DNA of 64,000 nt from Nocardia sp. NBC_01503 (lineage in GTDB: Bacteria > Actinomycetota > Actinomycetes > Mycobacteriales > Mycobacteriaceae): assembly GCF_036327755.1 (NCBI RefSeq), contig NZ_CP109596.1, positions 7,564,001 to 7,628,000 of the forward strand, given 5' to 3'. Made by a program: the position numbers and the translations under genes. Below the pieces are notes generated by a model. The model had not been told where the DNA came from, did not search any database, and saw nothing but the letters and a program-made list of their open reading frames with translations. Below are positions 57,489 through 64,000 of this stretch, piece by piece. How positions within the stretch are numbered: position 1 is the stretch's first letter; each line of letters starts with the position of its first letter.

Positions 57489-58916
57489 TCATGAGTCGAT
57501 GTGGTTGCGGGGAAGCAGCAGGCCGATGATTGCGATCGCGACACCGAGCCCGGCCGCCAGCAGGAAGACCACGCTGTAGCCGGTGGCGAGACCGACCGCC
57601 GGGCTCTGCCCGGATTCATGCGCGGTCCCGGCCGCGGCGACCGCGGCCAGCGCCGCCAGGCCGATCGATCCGCCGGATTGGTTCGCGGTGCCGGCGATCC
57701 CGCCGACGATTCCGGCATCGCTGTCCGAGACCGCGGCGGTTGTGGTGGCCATCAGCGTGGGGAAGGTCAAGCCGATGCCGATCGCGATGACCAGGGTGGG
57801 CCCGAGCACCGCGGTGAGGTAGGCGCTCCCGGCATGGGCCTGGGCGAGCCAGACGAAACCGACCACGAGACAAGCACATCCGGCCAGCAACACCGCCCGC
57901 GCCCCGATGCGCGGCAGCAGTGCCGCGGCCACCCGGGCGATGACCAGGAACATGACCGCCGCGGGGGTCTGCCCGAGACCGGCGTGAAATGCGTCGTAGC
58001 CCAATACATTCTGCAGAAACAGTGAGGTGAAGTACCACATCGCGACGGCGATACCGCCGAACAACAGCAGCATGCCGCCACCGAGGGCGACCCGTCGAAT
58101 TCCGAAAAGCCGCAAGGGCATCAGCGGTTGAGCGGCGAACCGCGCCTGCACCACCGTGAAGATCACCAGCAGCAGTACCCCCGCACCCATCGCGCCGAGC
58201 ACCGATGGCGATGCCCAGCTGTGGTCGGCGGTGCGCATAACCCCGAGGATCAATAGGGCCAATCCGGCTGTCCCGGTAATGGCACCGGCGAGATCCAGCG
58301 TCGCCTTGTTCCGGATTTGCTTGCCGGACAGGGCCATCCACGCCAGGGCGATGAGTATCGCGCCGATCGGAACATTGATCAGGAAGATCCAGCGCCAGGA
58401 GAGCCCGGTGGTGATCGCACCGCCCGCCAGCGCACCCGCCATCCCGCCGACACCGCCGGAGGCGGACCAGGCGCCGAACGCTCGGGCCCGCGCATTCGGC
58501 TCGGTGAAGCGGGTGTGCAGCACCGCCACCGTCGCGGGCGCCAGCAGCGCGGCGCCCAAGCCCTGTGTCACCCGGGCCGCCACCAGCACTCCCGGCGCCA
58601 TTGCCAGGCCACTGACCAGGCTCGCCGCGGTGAACAGGGCCAGTCCCCCGATCAGTACGCGCCGCTGCCCGAACAGGTCCGCGGCGCGTCCCCCGAGGAG
58701 CATGAATCCCCCGAAGGTCAACAGGTAACCGTTGACCACCCAGGCAATCCCGCTGGCGCTGAAGCCGAGGTCGTGCTGGATGGTCGGCAGCGCGACATTC
58801 ACGATCGACGAATCCAGAATGACCATGAATTGACTGGCGCACACCAGGATCAGCACCAACCGCGTCGAGTCGACACGGGGTACGGCCTGCCGGGGCGAGA
58901 TACCGATGTCGGTCAT
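57489..58916 (-). CDS. DHA2-family (14-helix) MFS drug efflux pump
   Basis: A 475-residue carrier of the EmrB/QacA group with fourteen hydrophobic segments. The first has QFMVILDSSIVNVALPTI, the motif D1 of DHA2 pumps; GGRAADLFGQRRVLIGG is motif A and LAPATVAVLHTRFTEPNARARAFGAW follows in motif C surroundings. These pumps expel drugs or dyes by proton antiport. A MarR gene is divergent and shares a short promoter region filled with two palindromes, so expression is probably induced by a MarR ligand. AGGAC lies 4 bases before ATG 58916. Confidence 0.9.
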   Translation of the reverse strand: MTDIGISPRQAVPRVDSTRLVLILVCASQFMVILDSSIVNVALPTIQHDLGFSASGIAWVVNGYLLTFGGFMLLGGRAADLFGQRRVLIGGLALFTAASLVSGLAMAPGVLVAARVTQGLGAALLAPATVAVLHTRFTEPNARARAFGAWSASGGVGGMAGALAGGAITTGLSWRWIFLINVPIGAILIALAWMALSGKQIRNKATLDLAGAITGTAGLALLILGVMRTADHSWASPSVLGAMGAGVLLLVIFTVVQARFAAQPLMPLRLFGIRRVALGGGMLLLFGGIAVAMWYFTSLFLQNVLGYDAFHAGLGQTPAAVMFLVIARVAAALLPRIGARAVLLAGCACLVVGFVWLAQAHAGSAYLTAVLGPTLVIAIGIGLTFPTLMATTTAAVSDSDAGIVGGIAGTANQSGGSIGLAALAAVAAAGTAHESGQSPAVGLATGYSVVFLLAAGLGVAIAIIGLLLPRNHIDS

Positions 58917-58941
58917 GAGCGTCCTCGTCTCCCATGTAGAG

Positions 58942-58976
58942 TTAGTTATGCGCATAACTGTTATGCACATAACTAA
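58942..58976. promoter_or_regulatory. Tandem MarR operators between efflux pump and marR
   Basis: A perfect 16-base palindrome, AGTTATGCGCATAACT (58944-58959), is followed at once by a near-copy, GTTATGCACATAAC (58960-58973). The whole block is also bounded by TTAGTTATG and CATAACTAA, so it is symmetric at two scales. It fills most of the 79-base gap between the divergent starts and must overlap both promoters. Confidence 0.75.
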
Positions 58977-58995
58977 AATCTGTCAAGGAGTGCCC

Positions 58996-59478
58996 GTGGA
59001 CTTCGAGCAAGCCGACGCCCTCAACCAGGCCATCCGCCTGTTGACCCTGCGCCACCGCGCGCGGGCCGCTGCGCTACTGGCCCCGCTGGGCCTGCACCCC
59101 GGTCAAGAGGCACTGCTGCTCGAACTCGACCGGGTCGGGCCGACCATCCAGGCCAAGCTCAGCGACGCGCTGGGCTGCGAACCGCCCAGCATTACGATCA
59201 TGGCCCGCAAACTCGAGGCATCCGGTCATATCCGTCGCACCCCCGCCCCCGACGACCGACGAGCCAGTATCGTCGAACTCACCGAAAGCGGCAGGGAGCT
59301 GACCGAGCGGATCAAACATCTGTGGCATGCCCTGGCCGAGGAGACCGTCACCGGCCTATCCCCCGAAACCGTCACGGCGCTACCGCAATTGCTCAACACC
59401 CTGACCGGCAATGTCGACTCGAGACAGGGTGGCCGCGCAGCAGGCACTCGAAATGCGCATGGTCTTCACGATGAATGA
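58996..59478 (+). CDS. MarR-family transcriptional regulator
   Basis: A 160-residue regulator with a winged helix-turn-helix (KLSDALGCEPPSITIMARKLEASGHIRRTPAPDDRRASIVELTESGRELT), the DDRR wing and the usual C-terminal dimer helix. The GTG start has AAGGAG 5 bases upstream; longer frames would run through the operator block. It is divergent from the DHA2 pump and only 13 bases before an alcohol dehydrogenase gene, so it may be co-transcribed with that gene and control both. Confidence 0.9.
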   Translation: MDFEQADALNQAIRLLTLRHRARAAALLAPLGLHPGQEALLLELDRVGPTIQAKLSDALGCEPPSITIMARKLEASGHIRRTPAPDDRRASIVELTESGRELTERIKHLWHALAEETVTGLSPETVTALPQLLNTLTGNVDSRQGGRAAGTRNAHGLHDE

Positions 59479-59491
59479 ATAGGGTGGATGA

Positions 59492-60493
59492 ATGCGTGCG
59501 TGGCGTGTGGAGAAACCCGCGGCGATCGATGACGGGCCGCTGCGGTTCGACGAGGTAGCGGTTCCCGAGCCGGCGACCGGCGAGTTACTGGTGCGCGTGC
59601 TCGCCTGCGGCGTGTGCCGGACGGATCTGCACGTGACCGAGGGAGATCTGCCGGTACACCGGGTGGGGGTCATCCCCGGGCACGAGGTGGTCGGGGAGGT
59701 CGTAGCCCTGGGGTCCGGTAACTCCACGGAATTCGATATCGGTGACCGGGTGGGTATCGCATGGCTGCGGCACACCTGCGGAGAATGCCGTTACTGTCTG
59801 CGCGGAGCCGAGAATCTGTGCCCGCGATCGCGCTATACCGGCTGGGACGCCGACGGCGGATACGCCGAATATGCCACGGTCCCCGCCGATTTCGCGCTCC
59901 CGCTACCGTCCGGCTACACCCCGGCCGAACTCGCGCCGCTGCTGTGCGCCGGAATCATCGGATATCGGGCGCTCGAACGCGCGGCACTGCCCGAGGGCGG
60001 GCGACTGGGGATCTACGGGTTCGGCGGCAGCGCGCACCTCGCCGCACAGGTCGCATTGGCTCGCGGCGCGGAAGTCCATGTGATGACCCGGGATTCGGCC
60101 GCCCGAGCGCTCGCCCTGGAGTTGGGTGCCAGCTCCGCGCAGGGCGCGGCCGACCCACCACCCGTGCCGCTCGATTCCGCGATCCTGTTCGCACCGGTCG
60201 GCGATCTGGTGCCACCGGCCATGGCGGCCCTGGATCGCGGCGGAATACTCTCCATCGCCGGTATCCATCTCAGCGATATCCCGCCCCTGAACTATCAGCG
60301 ACATCTATTCCAGGAGAGGGAGATTCGCTCGGTCACCGCCAATACTCGCCGGGACGCGCGCGACTTCCTGACCTTCGCCGGTGAGCACCACCTGGAGGTG
60401 ACCGTGCACCCGTACCCGCTCCAGCGAGCCGATCACGCGCTCGCCGACCTGGCCCATGGCCGTTTCGCGGGCGCCGCGGTCCTGCTGCCCTAG
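59492..60493 (+). CDS. Zinc-dependent alcohol dehydrogenase
   Basis: A 333-residue MDR enzyme. Catalytic zinc ligands are in ACGVCRTDLHVTEG (Cys) and VIPGHEVVGEVVALG (His-Glu), and the structural zinc is bound by CGECRYCLRGAENLC. The nucleotide-binding fold is LGIYGFGGSAHLAAQVALARG. Its closest relatives by pattern are the AdhA-type enzymes of Mycobacterium and Nocardia that reduce aldehydes. Directly after marR with a 13-base gap, so it is probably part of the same transcript and may detoxify aldehydes. Confidence 0.9.
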   Translation: MRAWRVEKPAAIDDGPLRFDEVAVPEPATGELLVRVLACGVCRTDLHVTEGDLPVHRVGVIPGHEVVGEVVALGSGNSTEFDIGDRVGIAWLRHTCGECRYCLRGAENLCPRSRYTGWDADGGYAEYATVPADFALPLPSGYTPAELAPLLCAGIIGYRALERAALPEGGRLGIYGFGGSAHLAAQVALARGAEVHVMTRDSAARALALELGASSAQGAADPPPVPLDSAILFAPVGDLVPPAMAALDRGGILSIAGIHLSDIPPLNYQRHLFQEREIRSVTANTRRDARDFLTFAGEHHLEVTVHPYPLQRADHALADLAHGRFAGAAVLLP

Positions 60494-60724
60494 TCGCTCG
60501 GTGATGCCGACCTGCGAGCTGGTTTCCGTAGTAGTGACCCCGCGAAGTCGTTCGACACCGGCCGCACGAGAATTCGCCCGCAGCAACAAAATTCGAAGAG
60601 TCGTTGTCTGATGGCTCACAGCTCGAGGTTTTCGGCGGCGATCGTGGCATAGTTGGCGATTGAGAACGGGCGGCTTGTCAAGAAATTTGCCCGGCTCATC
60701 TACAGAAAAGAAGTTGTAAACAGC

Positions 60725-60928
60725 ATGACTCAAGGCAGTGTTAAGTGGTTCAACGGCGAAAAGGGCTTCGGCTTCATCGCTCAAGATGGAGGCGGCCCCG
60801 ACGTCTTCGTGCATTACTCGGCCGTCAGCGGCGCGGGTTACAAATCCCTCGATGAGGGTCAGCGTGTCGAGTTCGCGGTAGAGCAGGGCCAGAAGGGCCT
60901 GCAGGCCCAGGACGTCCGCGCCATCTGA
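60725..60928 (+). CDS. cspA: Cold-shock protein CspA
   Basis: A 67-residue OB-fold protein. RNP1 (KGFGFI) and RNP2 (VFVHYS) are intact, as are the aromatic surface residues, so it binds single-stranded RNA and DNA and melts RNA structure at low temperature or stress. The start MTQGSVKWFNGEKGFGF is the family standard. The gene has a 230-base upstream gap, consistent with a long 5' leader, and no good ribosome site except GAAG at about 14 bases, which may fit with structure-based regulation. A very strong terminator follows the stop by 18 bases. Confidence 0.95.
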   Translation: MTQGSVKWFNGEKGFGFIAQDGGGPDVFVHYSAVSGAGYKSLDEGQRVEFAVEQGQKGLQAQDVRAI

Positions 60929-60945
60929 TTCAGCACGACTTGTCG

Positions 60946-60980
60946 AAAGCTTCGCACCGTCAACGGTGCGAAGCTTTTTT
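60946..60980 (+). terminator. Intrinsic terminator of cspA
   Basis: AAAGCTTCGCACCG, loop TCAA, CGGTGCGAAGCTTT and further T: a perfect 14-base-pair stem followed by a T-run. It is the best Rho-independent terminator in the window. Confidence 0.9.
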
Positions 60981-61059
60981 CGTTGTGACGCTTTTATGCA
61001 AGAACACGGTTCGCCGCGGGCATACGCTGAAGACGATCAGCCCATGGAAGGTGAATCCC

Positions 61060-61488
61060 ATGACCGGATACGTCGCCACCGCGGAGACCGATATCAGCGC
61101 TTCGCCCAAGCAGGTGTGGACCACGCTGACCGACCCCGAACAGATTCGCGAGTTCATGTTCGGGGCGCACGTGCACACCGACTGGCGGGTGGGCCACCCG
61201 ATCGTCTGGTCGGGCGAGTACGAGGGAAAACCGTACGAAGACAAGGGCGAGATCCTCGCATTCGAGCCCGGCCGCCTACTGCGAGTGACTCACTACAGCC
61301 CACTCACCGGCCAACCCGATATCCCGGAGAACTACCACACCCTCACCTACGAGCTGACCGACAACGGCGCGACCACCCACCTCACCCTGAGCCAGGACAA
61401 CAACGCCAGCGAGGAAGAGGCCGACCACGCACGCGGCATGTGGCAGACCCACGTCAGCGGTATCAAGAAGGCCGCCGAACACGGTTAG
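61060..61488 (+). CDS. SRPBCC/AHSA1-domain protein
   Basis: A 142-residue protein of the START-like fold. TAETDISASPKQVWTTLTDPEQIREFMFG is the usual N-terminus, and RVGHPIVWSGEYEGKPYEDKGEILAFEPGRLLRVTHYSPL follows. The fold binds a small hydrophobic ligand in a deep pocket; in AHSA1-like proteins of bacteria the ligand and role are unknown, some act in toxin or antibiotic modification. GGAAGG lies 9 bases before ATG 61060. It lies between cspA and a spermidine-synthase-like gene on the same strand. Confidence 0.88.
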   Translation: MTGYVATAETDISASPKQVWTTLTDPEQIREFMFGAHVHTDWRVGHPIVWSGEYEGKPYEDKGEILAFEPGRLLRVTHYSPLTGQPDIPENYHTLTYELTDNGATTHLTLSQDNNASEEEADHARGMWQTHVSGIKKAAEHG

Positions 61489-61538
61489 CACGGCCGCACA
61501 CGGCGCATCCGATCCGGACAGCCTGAGATCATGTATTG

Positions 61539-62321
61539 ATGAGTAGCTGGCTGGAACTGCCCGGGGACGAAGAGGTGCGAGTGGTTGGTGAGCCGGTGCC
61601 CGGGACACGTGAAGTGCGGTTCGGCATGGCCGAGTTGCGGGCGGACGCGTATCGGCCGAATGCCTGGTTGCTGACCGTGGACGGTATCGCCCAGTCGTAT
61701 GTGGACCTGGATGATCCGACCTTTCTCGAGCTGGATTATGTCCGGTTCATGGGCTGTGTCGTCGATTCCCTGGAACCCTTCGATGCCGCGCTGGATGTGG
61801 TGCATATCGGCGGTGGCGGTGGCACGTTCCCGCGCTATCTGTCTGCGCTGCGGCCCGGTTCGCGGCATCTGATCATCGAGGCCGATGGGGCTTTGGCGGA
61901 GTTCGTCGACGAGCGATTGGGCTTGCGCTCGGTGCCGGGGGTGGAGCTGCGAATCGGTGATGGCCTCTCGGAGATCCATACCTTGTCCGCGGCCTCGGCA
62001 CATCTGGTGGTGGCGGACGCGTTCGAAGGTCTGCGCATGGCCGAGGGCATCACCGGTGCCGCCTTCACCGCACAGGTGGCCAGGGTGCTGCGGACCGACG
62101 GCGTCTATCTGCTGAATCTGGTTGGCACCCGGCATCAATTGGACGAAATCCGCGCGGCATTTCCCCATCACGCGTTGCTGGACGGCGATGTGTTCGCCGG
62201 TTATGTCGGCAACCAGGTCCTGGCCGCCAGTCGTGTTCCCCTGCCTCTCGAAACGTTGTACCGGCAAGCGGAAGCGGCGTTCCCTCCGGTACGGGTGACG
62301 GTTCCGGATCGACCGCGATAG
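61539..62321 (+). CDS. Spermidine synthase-like protein
   Basis: A 260-residue protein with an SAM-type methyltransferase/aminopropyltransferase fold: LDVVHIGGGGGTFPRYLSALRPGSRHLIIEADGALAEFVDERLGL (glycine-rich loop and acidic end of strand 2), then VELRIGDGLSEIHTL and AHLVVADAFEGLRMAEGI. The catalytic Asp in the DAF position is kept. Short relatives like this are common in actinobacteria, where spermidine synthesis itself has rarely been shown, so it may use a different acceptor. ATG 61539 is chosen over TTG 61536. Confidence 0.82.
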   Translation: MSSWLELPGDEEVRVVGEPVPGTREVRFGMAELRADAYRPNAWLLTVDGIAQSYVDLDDPTFLELDYVRFMGCVVDSLEPFDAALDVVHIGGGGGTFPRYLSALRPGSRHLIIEADGALAEFVDERLGLRSVPGVELRIGDGLSEIHTLSAASAHLVVADAFEGLRMAEGITGAAFTAQVARVLRTDGVYLLNLVGTRHQLDEIRAAFPHHALLDGDVFAGYVGNQVLAASRVPLPLETLYRQAEAAFPPVRVTVPDRPR

Positions 62322-62410
62322 CCGCCCGCCGAAACTTCACACACAGGGATCTTGATCAAATTTGCCTGTTTCTGATTGCTTAAACCTGCAATATCGAAAT
62401 CACGCATACA

Positions 62411-62427
62411 GGTGACTTTCGGCCCTT
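62411..62427 (+). promoter_or_regulatory. DosR-like box upstream of hibernation-factor gene 2
   Basis: GGTGACTTTCGGCCCTT on the plus strand. Its core GACTTTCGGCCCT (62414-62426) is identical to the one in front of paralogue 1. The box ends 46 bases before GTG 62473, so the activator would sit just upstream of the promoter. Confidence 0.65.
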
Positions 62428-62472
62428 CTGGGCAACCCTGCGGCTTGGCATCCTTCTGATCTGAACGGCGCC

Positions 62473-63300
62473 GTGCGCCGTCCCGAGAAGTGCGACACGA
62501 GTGAGGTCCCGAGGTTGTTGTCTGCGAGTAAGGCATGGTCAACGGAAGCGTTTCCGGACATCGCCGTGGTTGTCAGCGGCCGAGTTCCGCGGCTCGAGAG
62601 CGAGCGGGTCGCGGGTGCGGCCGGCCGGCTGCTGGCGCGGTACCGCGCCAGCACATCGGCGCGGATACGAATCACCGGGTCCAACTGCGAGAGCGGACCG
62701 ATTCTGGTCCAGGTGAACACACACCCGGCGGACACACCGCTCCGGGTGCAAACCCTCACGCACGGTCGCGGCGACGCATTGCCGGTGATCGTCAGGCTGG
62801 AGCGGCAATTGCGGATGGTACGCAAGACGTGGTCACCACGACCCTGGCCGGACCCCACCCGCCCCCCGCTGAGCGCACCCGGTCCAGGAATTCTCGTGCG
62901 TCGCAAGACCGTTGCGTTGCGCACCGCCGAACCGCTCACTGCGGCAGCGGTAATGGATGCGATGGACTACGACGCGCACCTTTTCACCGACGCCGAGACC
63001 GCTGAGGACTCGATCCTGTACCGCGCCCGGCAAACCGGGCTACGCCTGGCCCGGCAGCGTTGTGTCCAGCCACCGCGCAGCGCGCTGGCCAGTGCGGCCA
63101 CCCCGATACCGCTGATCACCACTCCACGTCCAGCGCCGGTACTGACGGAGCACAACGCGGCTGACCGCGTATGCGAGTTCGGACTGCCGTTCCTGTTCTA
63201 CACCGACTTCGATACCGGACGGGGCCACCTCATGTATCGCCGCTACGATGCCGACCTCGGCCTGATCACACCCGCCTCCAGTGCGGCGGCGTGCTCATGA
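62473..63300 (+). CDS. Dormancy-type ribosome hibernation factor with two S30AE C-terminal domains (paralogue 2)
   Basis: Up to 275 residues; the exact start is uncertain (GTG 62473, or TTG codons near 62515). After a divergent N-terminal part (FPDIAVVVSGRVPRLESERVAGAAGRLLARY ...) come two C-terminal S30AE domains: VRRKTVALRTAEPLTAAAVMDAMDYDAHLFTDAETAEDSILY and APVLTEHNAADRVCEFGLPFLFYTDFDTGRGHLMYRRYDADLGLI. The second half is very similar to paralogue 1 at 54174. The stop overlaps the next start (ATGA), and that gene is of the Rv0080 type, so the pair mirrors Rv0079-Rv0080 of the DosR regulon. It should bind ribosomes in hypoxia or stasis. Confidence 0.85.
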   Translation: MRRPEKCDTSEVPRLLSASKAWSTEAFPDIAVVVSGRVPRLESERVAGAAGRLLARYRASTSARIRITGSNCESGPILVQVNTHPADTPLRVQTLTHGRGDALPVIVRLERQLRMVRKTWSPRPWPDPTRPPLSAPGPGILVRRKTVALRTAEPLTAAAVMDAMDYDAHLFTDAETAEDSILYRARQTGLRLARQRCVQPPRSALASAATPIPLITTPRPAPVLTEHNAADRVCEFGLPFLFYTDFDTGRGHLMYRRYDADLGLITPASSAAACS

Positions 63301-63812
63301 CAGGAATGGCGGATCAGATCGGTGACGAGTCCGGTTGCGAAACAGTCGAACTCGGACTCCGAGAAACGCTGCGGTTGCTTTCCGGCGCGGCATTCGGTCG
63401 CATCGTGTTCACTCAGCACGCCTTACCCGCGATCCGCCCGGTCAACCACTTCATAGACAACGGGGTGATCATCATCCGCACCCGGTTGTCGACACCTCTC
63501 GCGAACATCCCGCGAGCCGACGGCGGGACCGGTGAAGTAGTGGTGTACGAAGCGGATGAACTCGATCCGGTATCGCACACCGGCTGGAGTGTGGTGGTGA
63601 CCGGATTCGCCCGCCCGGTCACCGATCCGGACCGGGTGTCCCGCTACGAGCGGCTGCTGCACCCCTGGGTGAACAGAACAATGAACGCGGTCATCGAGAT
63701 CGAACCGAGAATCGTCACCGGAACCCGCCTCGTCCCCATGTGTGCTGACAAGCGCGACCTCCGGTTGTCACCCGCGGCGTCGATCCCGTCGCCCTGGTCA
63801 ACGTTCGCATGA
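63297..63812 (+). CDS. Pyridoxamine 5'-phosphate oxidase-like flavin-binding protein (Rv0080-like)
   Basis: A 171-residue split-barrel protein. It begins with a helix and ETLRLLSGAAFGRIVFTQHALPAIRPVNHFIDNGVIIIRT, a flavin/F420-binding fold start with the RPVNHF motif. Then come VVVYEADELDPVSHTGWSVVVTGFARPVTD and a C-terminal strand. Such proteins bind FMN, FAD or F420; several are in the mycobacterial DosR regulon. It overlaps the hibernation-factor stop by 4 bases, so translation is coupled, as for Rv0079-Rv0080. Confidence 0.85.
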   Translation: MTGMADQIGDESGCETVELGLRETLRLLSGAAFGRIVFTQHALPAIRPVNHFIDNGVIIIRTRLSTPLANIPRADGGTGEVVVYEADELDPVSHTGWSVVVTGFARPVTDPDRVSRYERLLHPWVNRTMNAVIEIEPRIVTGTRLVPMCADKRDLRLSPAASIPSPWSTFA

Positions 63813-64000
63813 GACACCTGGGCAATGGATTCGCCGCGCCGAAGGAGGTCCGCGACGACCCGATCGCCGATCGCATGCCATAACCAGAGCACGGTGCGCG
63901 TTCCGTTCGTTAGTTGCCCAGCGAATACAGAAAATTCAGCGGGACTATAAAAGTCGATAAGACACGGTAAGGGCCGAGGGCCGCTTACTCGATAAGTGAC
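63813..64000. other. Intergenic sequence at the right edge
   Basis: No coding frame is convincing. GGGACTATAAAAGTC at 63940-63954 is a loose inverted repeat that recalls a DosR box (GGGACTWWAGTCCC) but with a longer centre; it could serve a gene beyond the window. Confidence 0.35.

Noticed and set aside
63940..63954. Third DosR box (GGGACT-N5-AGTC)
   Set aside because: The spacing between half-sites is longer than in known DosR boxes and no gene start follows within the window.
1..64000. CRISPR arrays, tRNA or rRNA genes, insertion sequences, prophage
   Set aside because: No regularly spaced repeats, no cloverleaf-like sequence, no transposase, integrase or phage structural motif was found by eye on either strand.

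Overview
The window is a high-GC actinobacterial chromosome segment, most likely from a mycolic-acid-containing genus of the Mycobacteriales such as Nocardia. Four things point there: an AftB/ZomB-type arabinofuranosyltransferase for cell-wall arabinogalactan, a glnX-glnH-pknG cluster, fused HadA/HadB-like dehydratase domains, and DosR-type dormancy genes (tandem-domain ribosome hibernation factors with DosR-like boxes and an Rv0080-like flavin-binding-fold protein). Genes are dense on both strands. Many junctions are ATGA, GTGA or TAATG stop/start overlaps, and GTG and TTG starts are common. I see no rRNA, tRNA, CRISPR array, insertion sequence or prophage.

Layout. 1-14.8 kb: accessory metabolism and regulators (end of a flavin monooxygenase, DHFR-like reductase, AraC, a broken P450, HadAB-like dehydratase, AftB, a TetR/SGNH-esterase pair with matching operators, PucR, two lipases, TetR, isochorismatase-like hydrolase, 2OG-Fe(II) oxygenase). 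15.1-24.0 kb: a tightly packed seven-gene signalling operon, glnX-glnH-coiled coil-pknG-PP2C-VWA-FHA. It reads as amino-acid sensing feeding a PknG kinase, with its own phosphatase and phospho-threonine reader. 24-31.6 kb: small oxidoreductases and regulators mixed with gene debris, then a Tat-exported PI-PLC-like enzyme. 31.7-37.1 kb: a GH3 beta-glucosidase/hydrolase operon, a sugar-type MFS carrier and a divergent TetR with a clear operator. 37-44.7 kb: a KstD-like flavoprotein, a GNAT, and a 3-hydroxybutyrate-to-acetoacetyl-CoA operon (MHS carrier, SDR, acetoacetyl-CoA synthetase) with a divergent LysR. 44.7-49.9 kb: a dead cyanase, an NDH-2-like flavoprotein, a TerD protein fused to a PD-(D/E)XK nuclease-like domain, and small membrane or secreted proteins.

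50.0-54.1 kb is the most unusual part. It is a three-gene operon of an alpha/beta hydrolase, a PlsC-type acyltransferase and a patatin phospholipase. The first and third enzymes each carry a C-terminal four-EF-hand (calerythrin-like) calcium module, which suggests calcium-gated lipid remodelling. 54.2-64.0 kb: two paralogous hibernation-factor genes, each preceded by the same 13-base DosR-like core, flank two MarR genes, a DHA2 efflux pump, an alcohol dehydrogenase, CspA with a strong terminator, an SRPBCC protein and a spermidine-synthase-like protein.

At least six gene remnants (P450, alpha/beta hydrolase, GNAT, cyanase and two unidentified pieces) lie in the gaps, so the region has been losing genes. 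All family calls come from reading motifs by eye; no database search was run.
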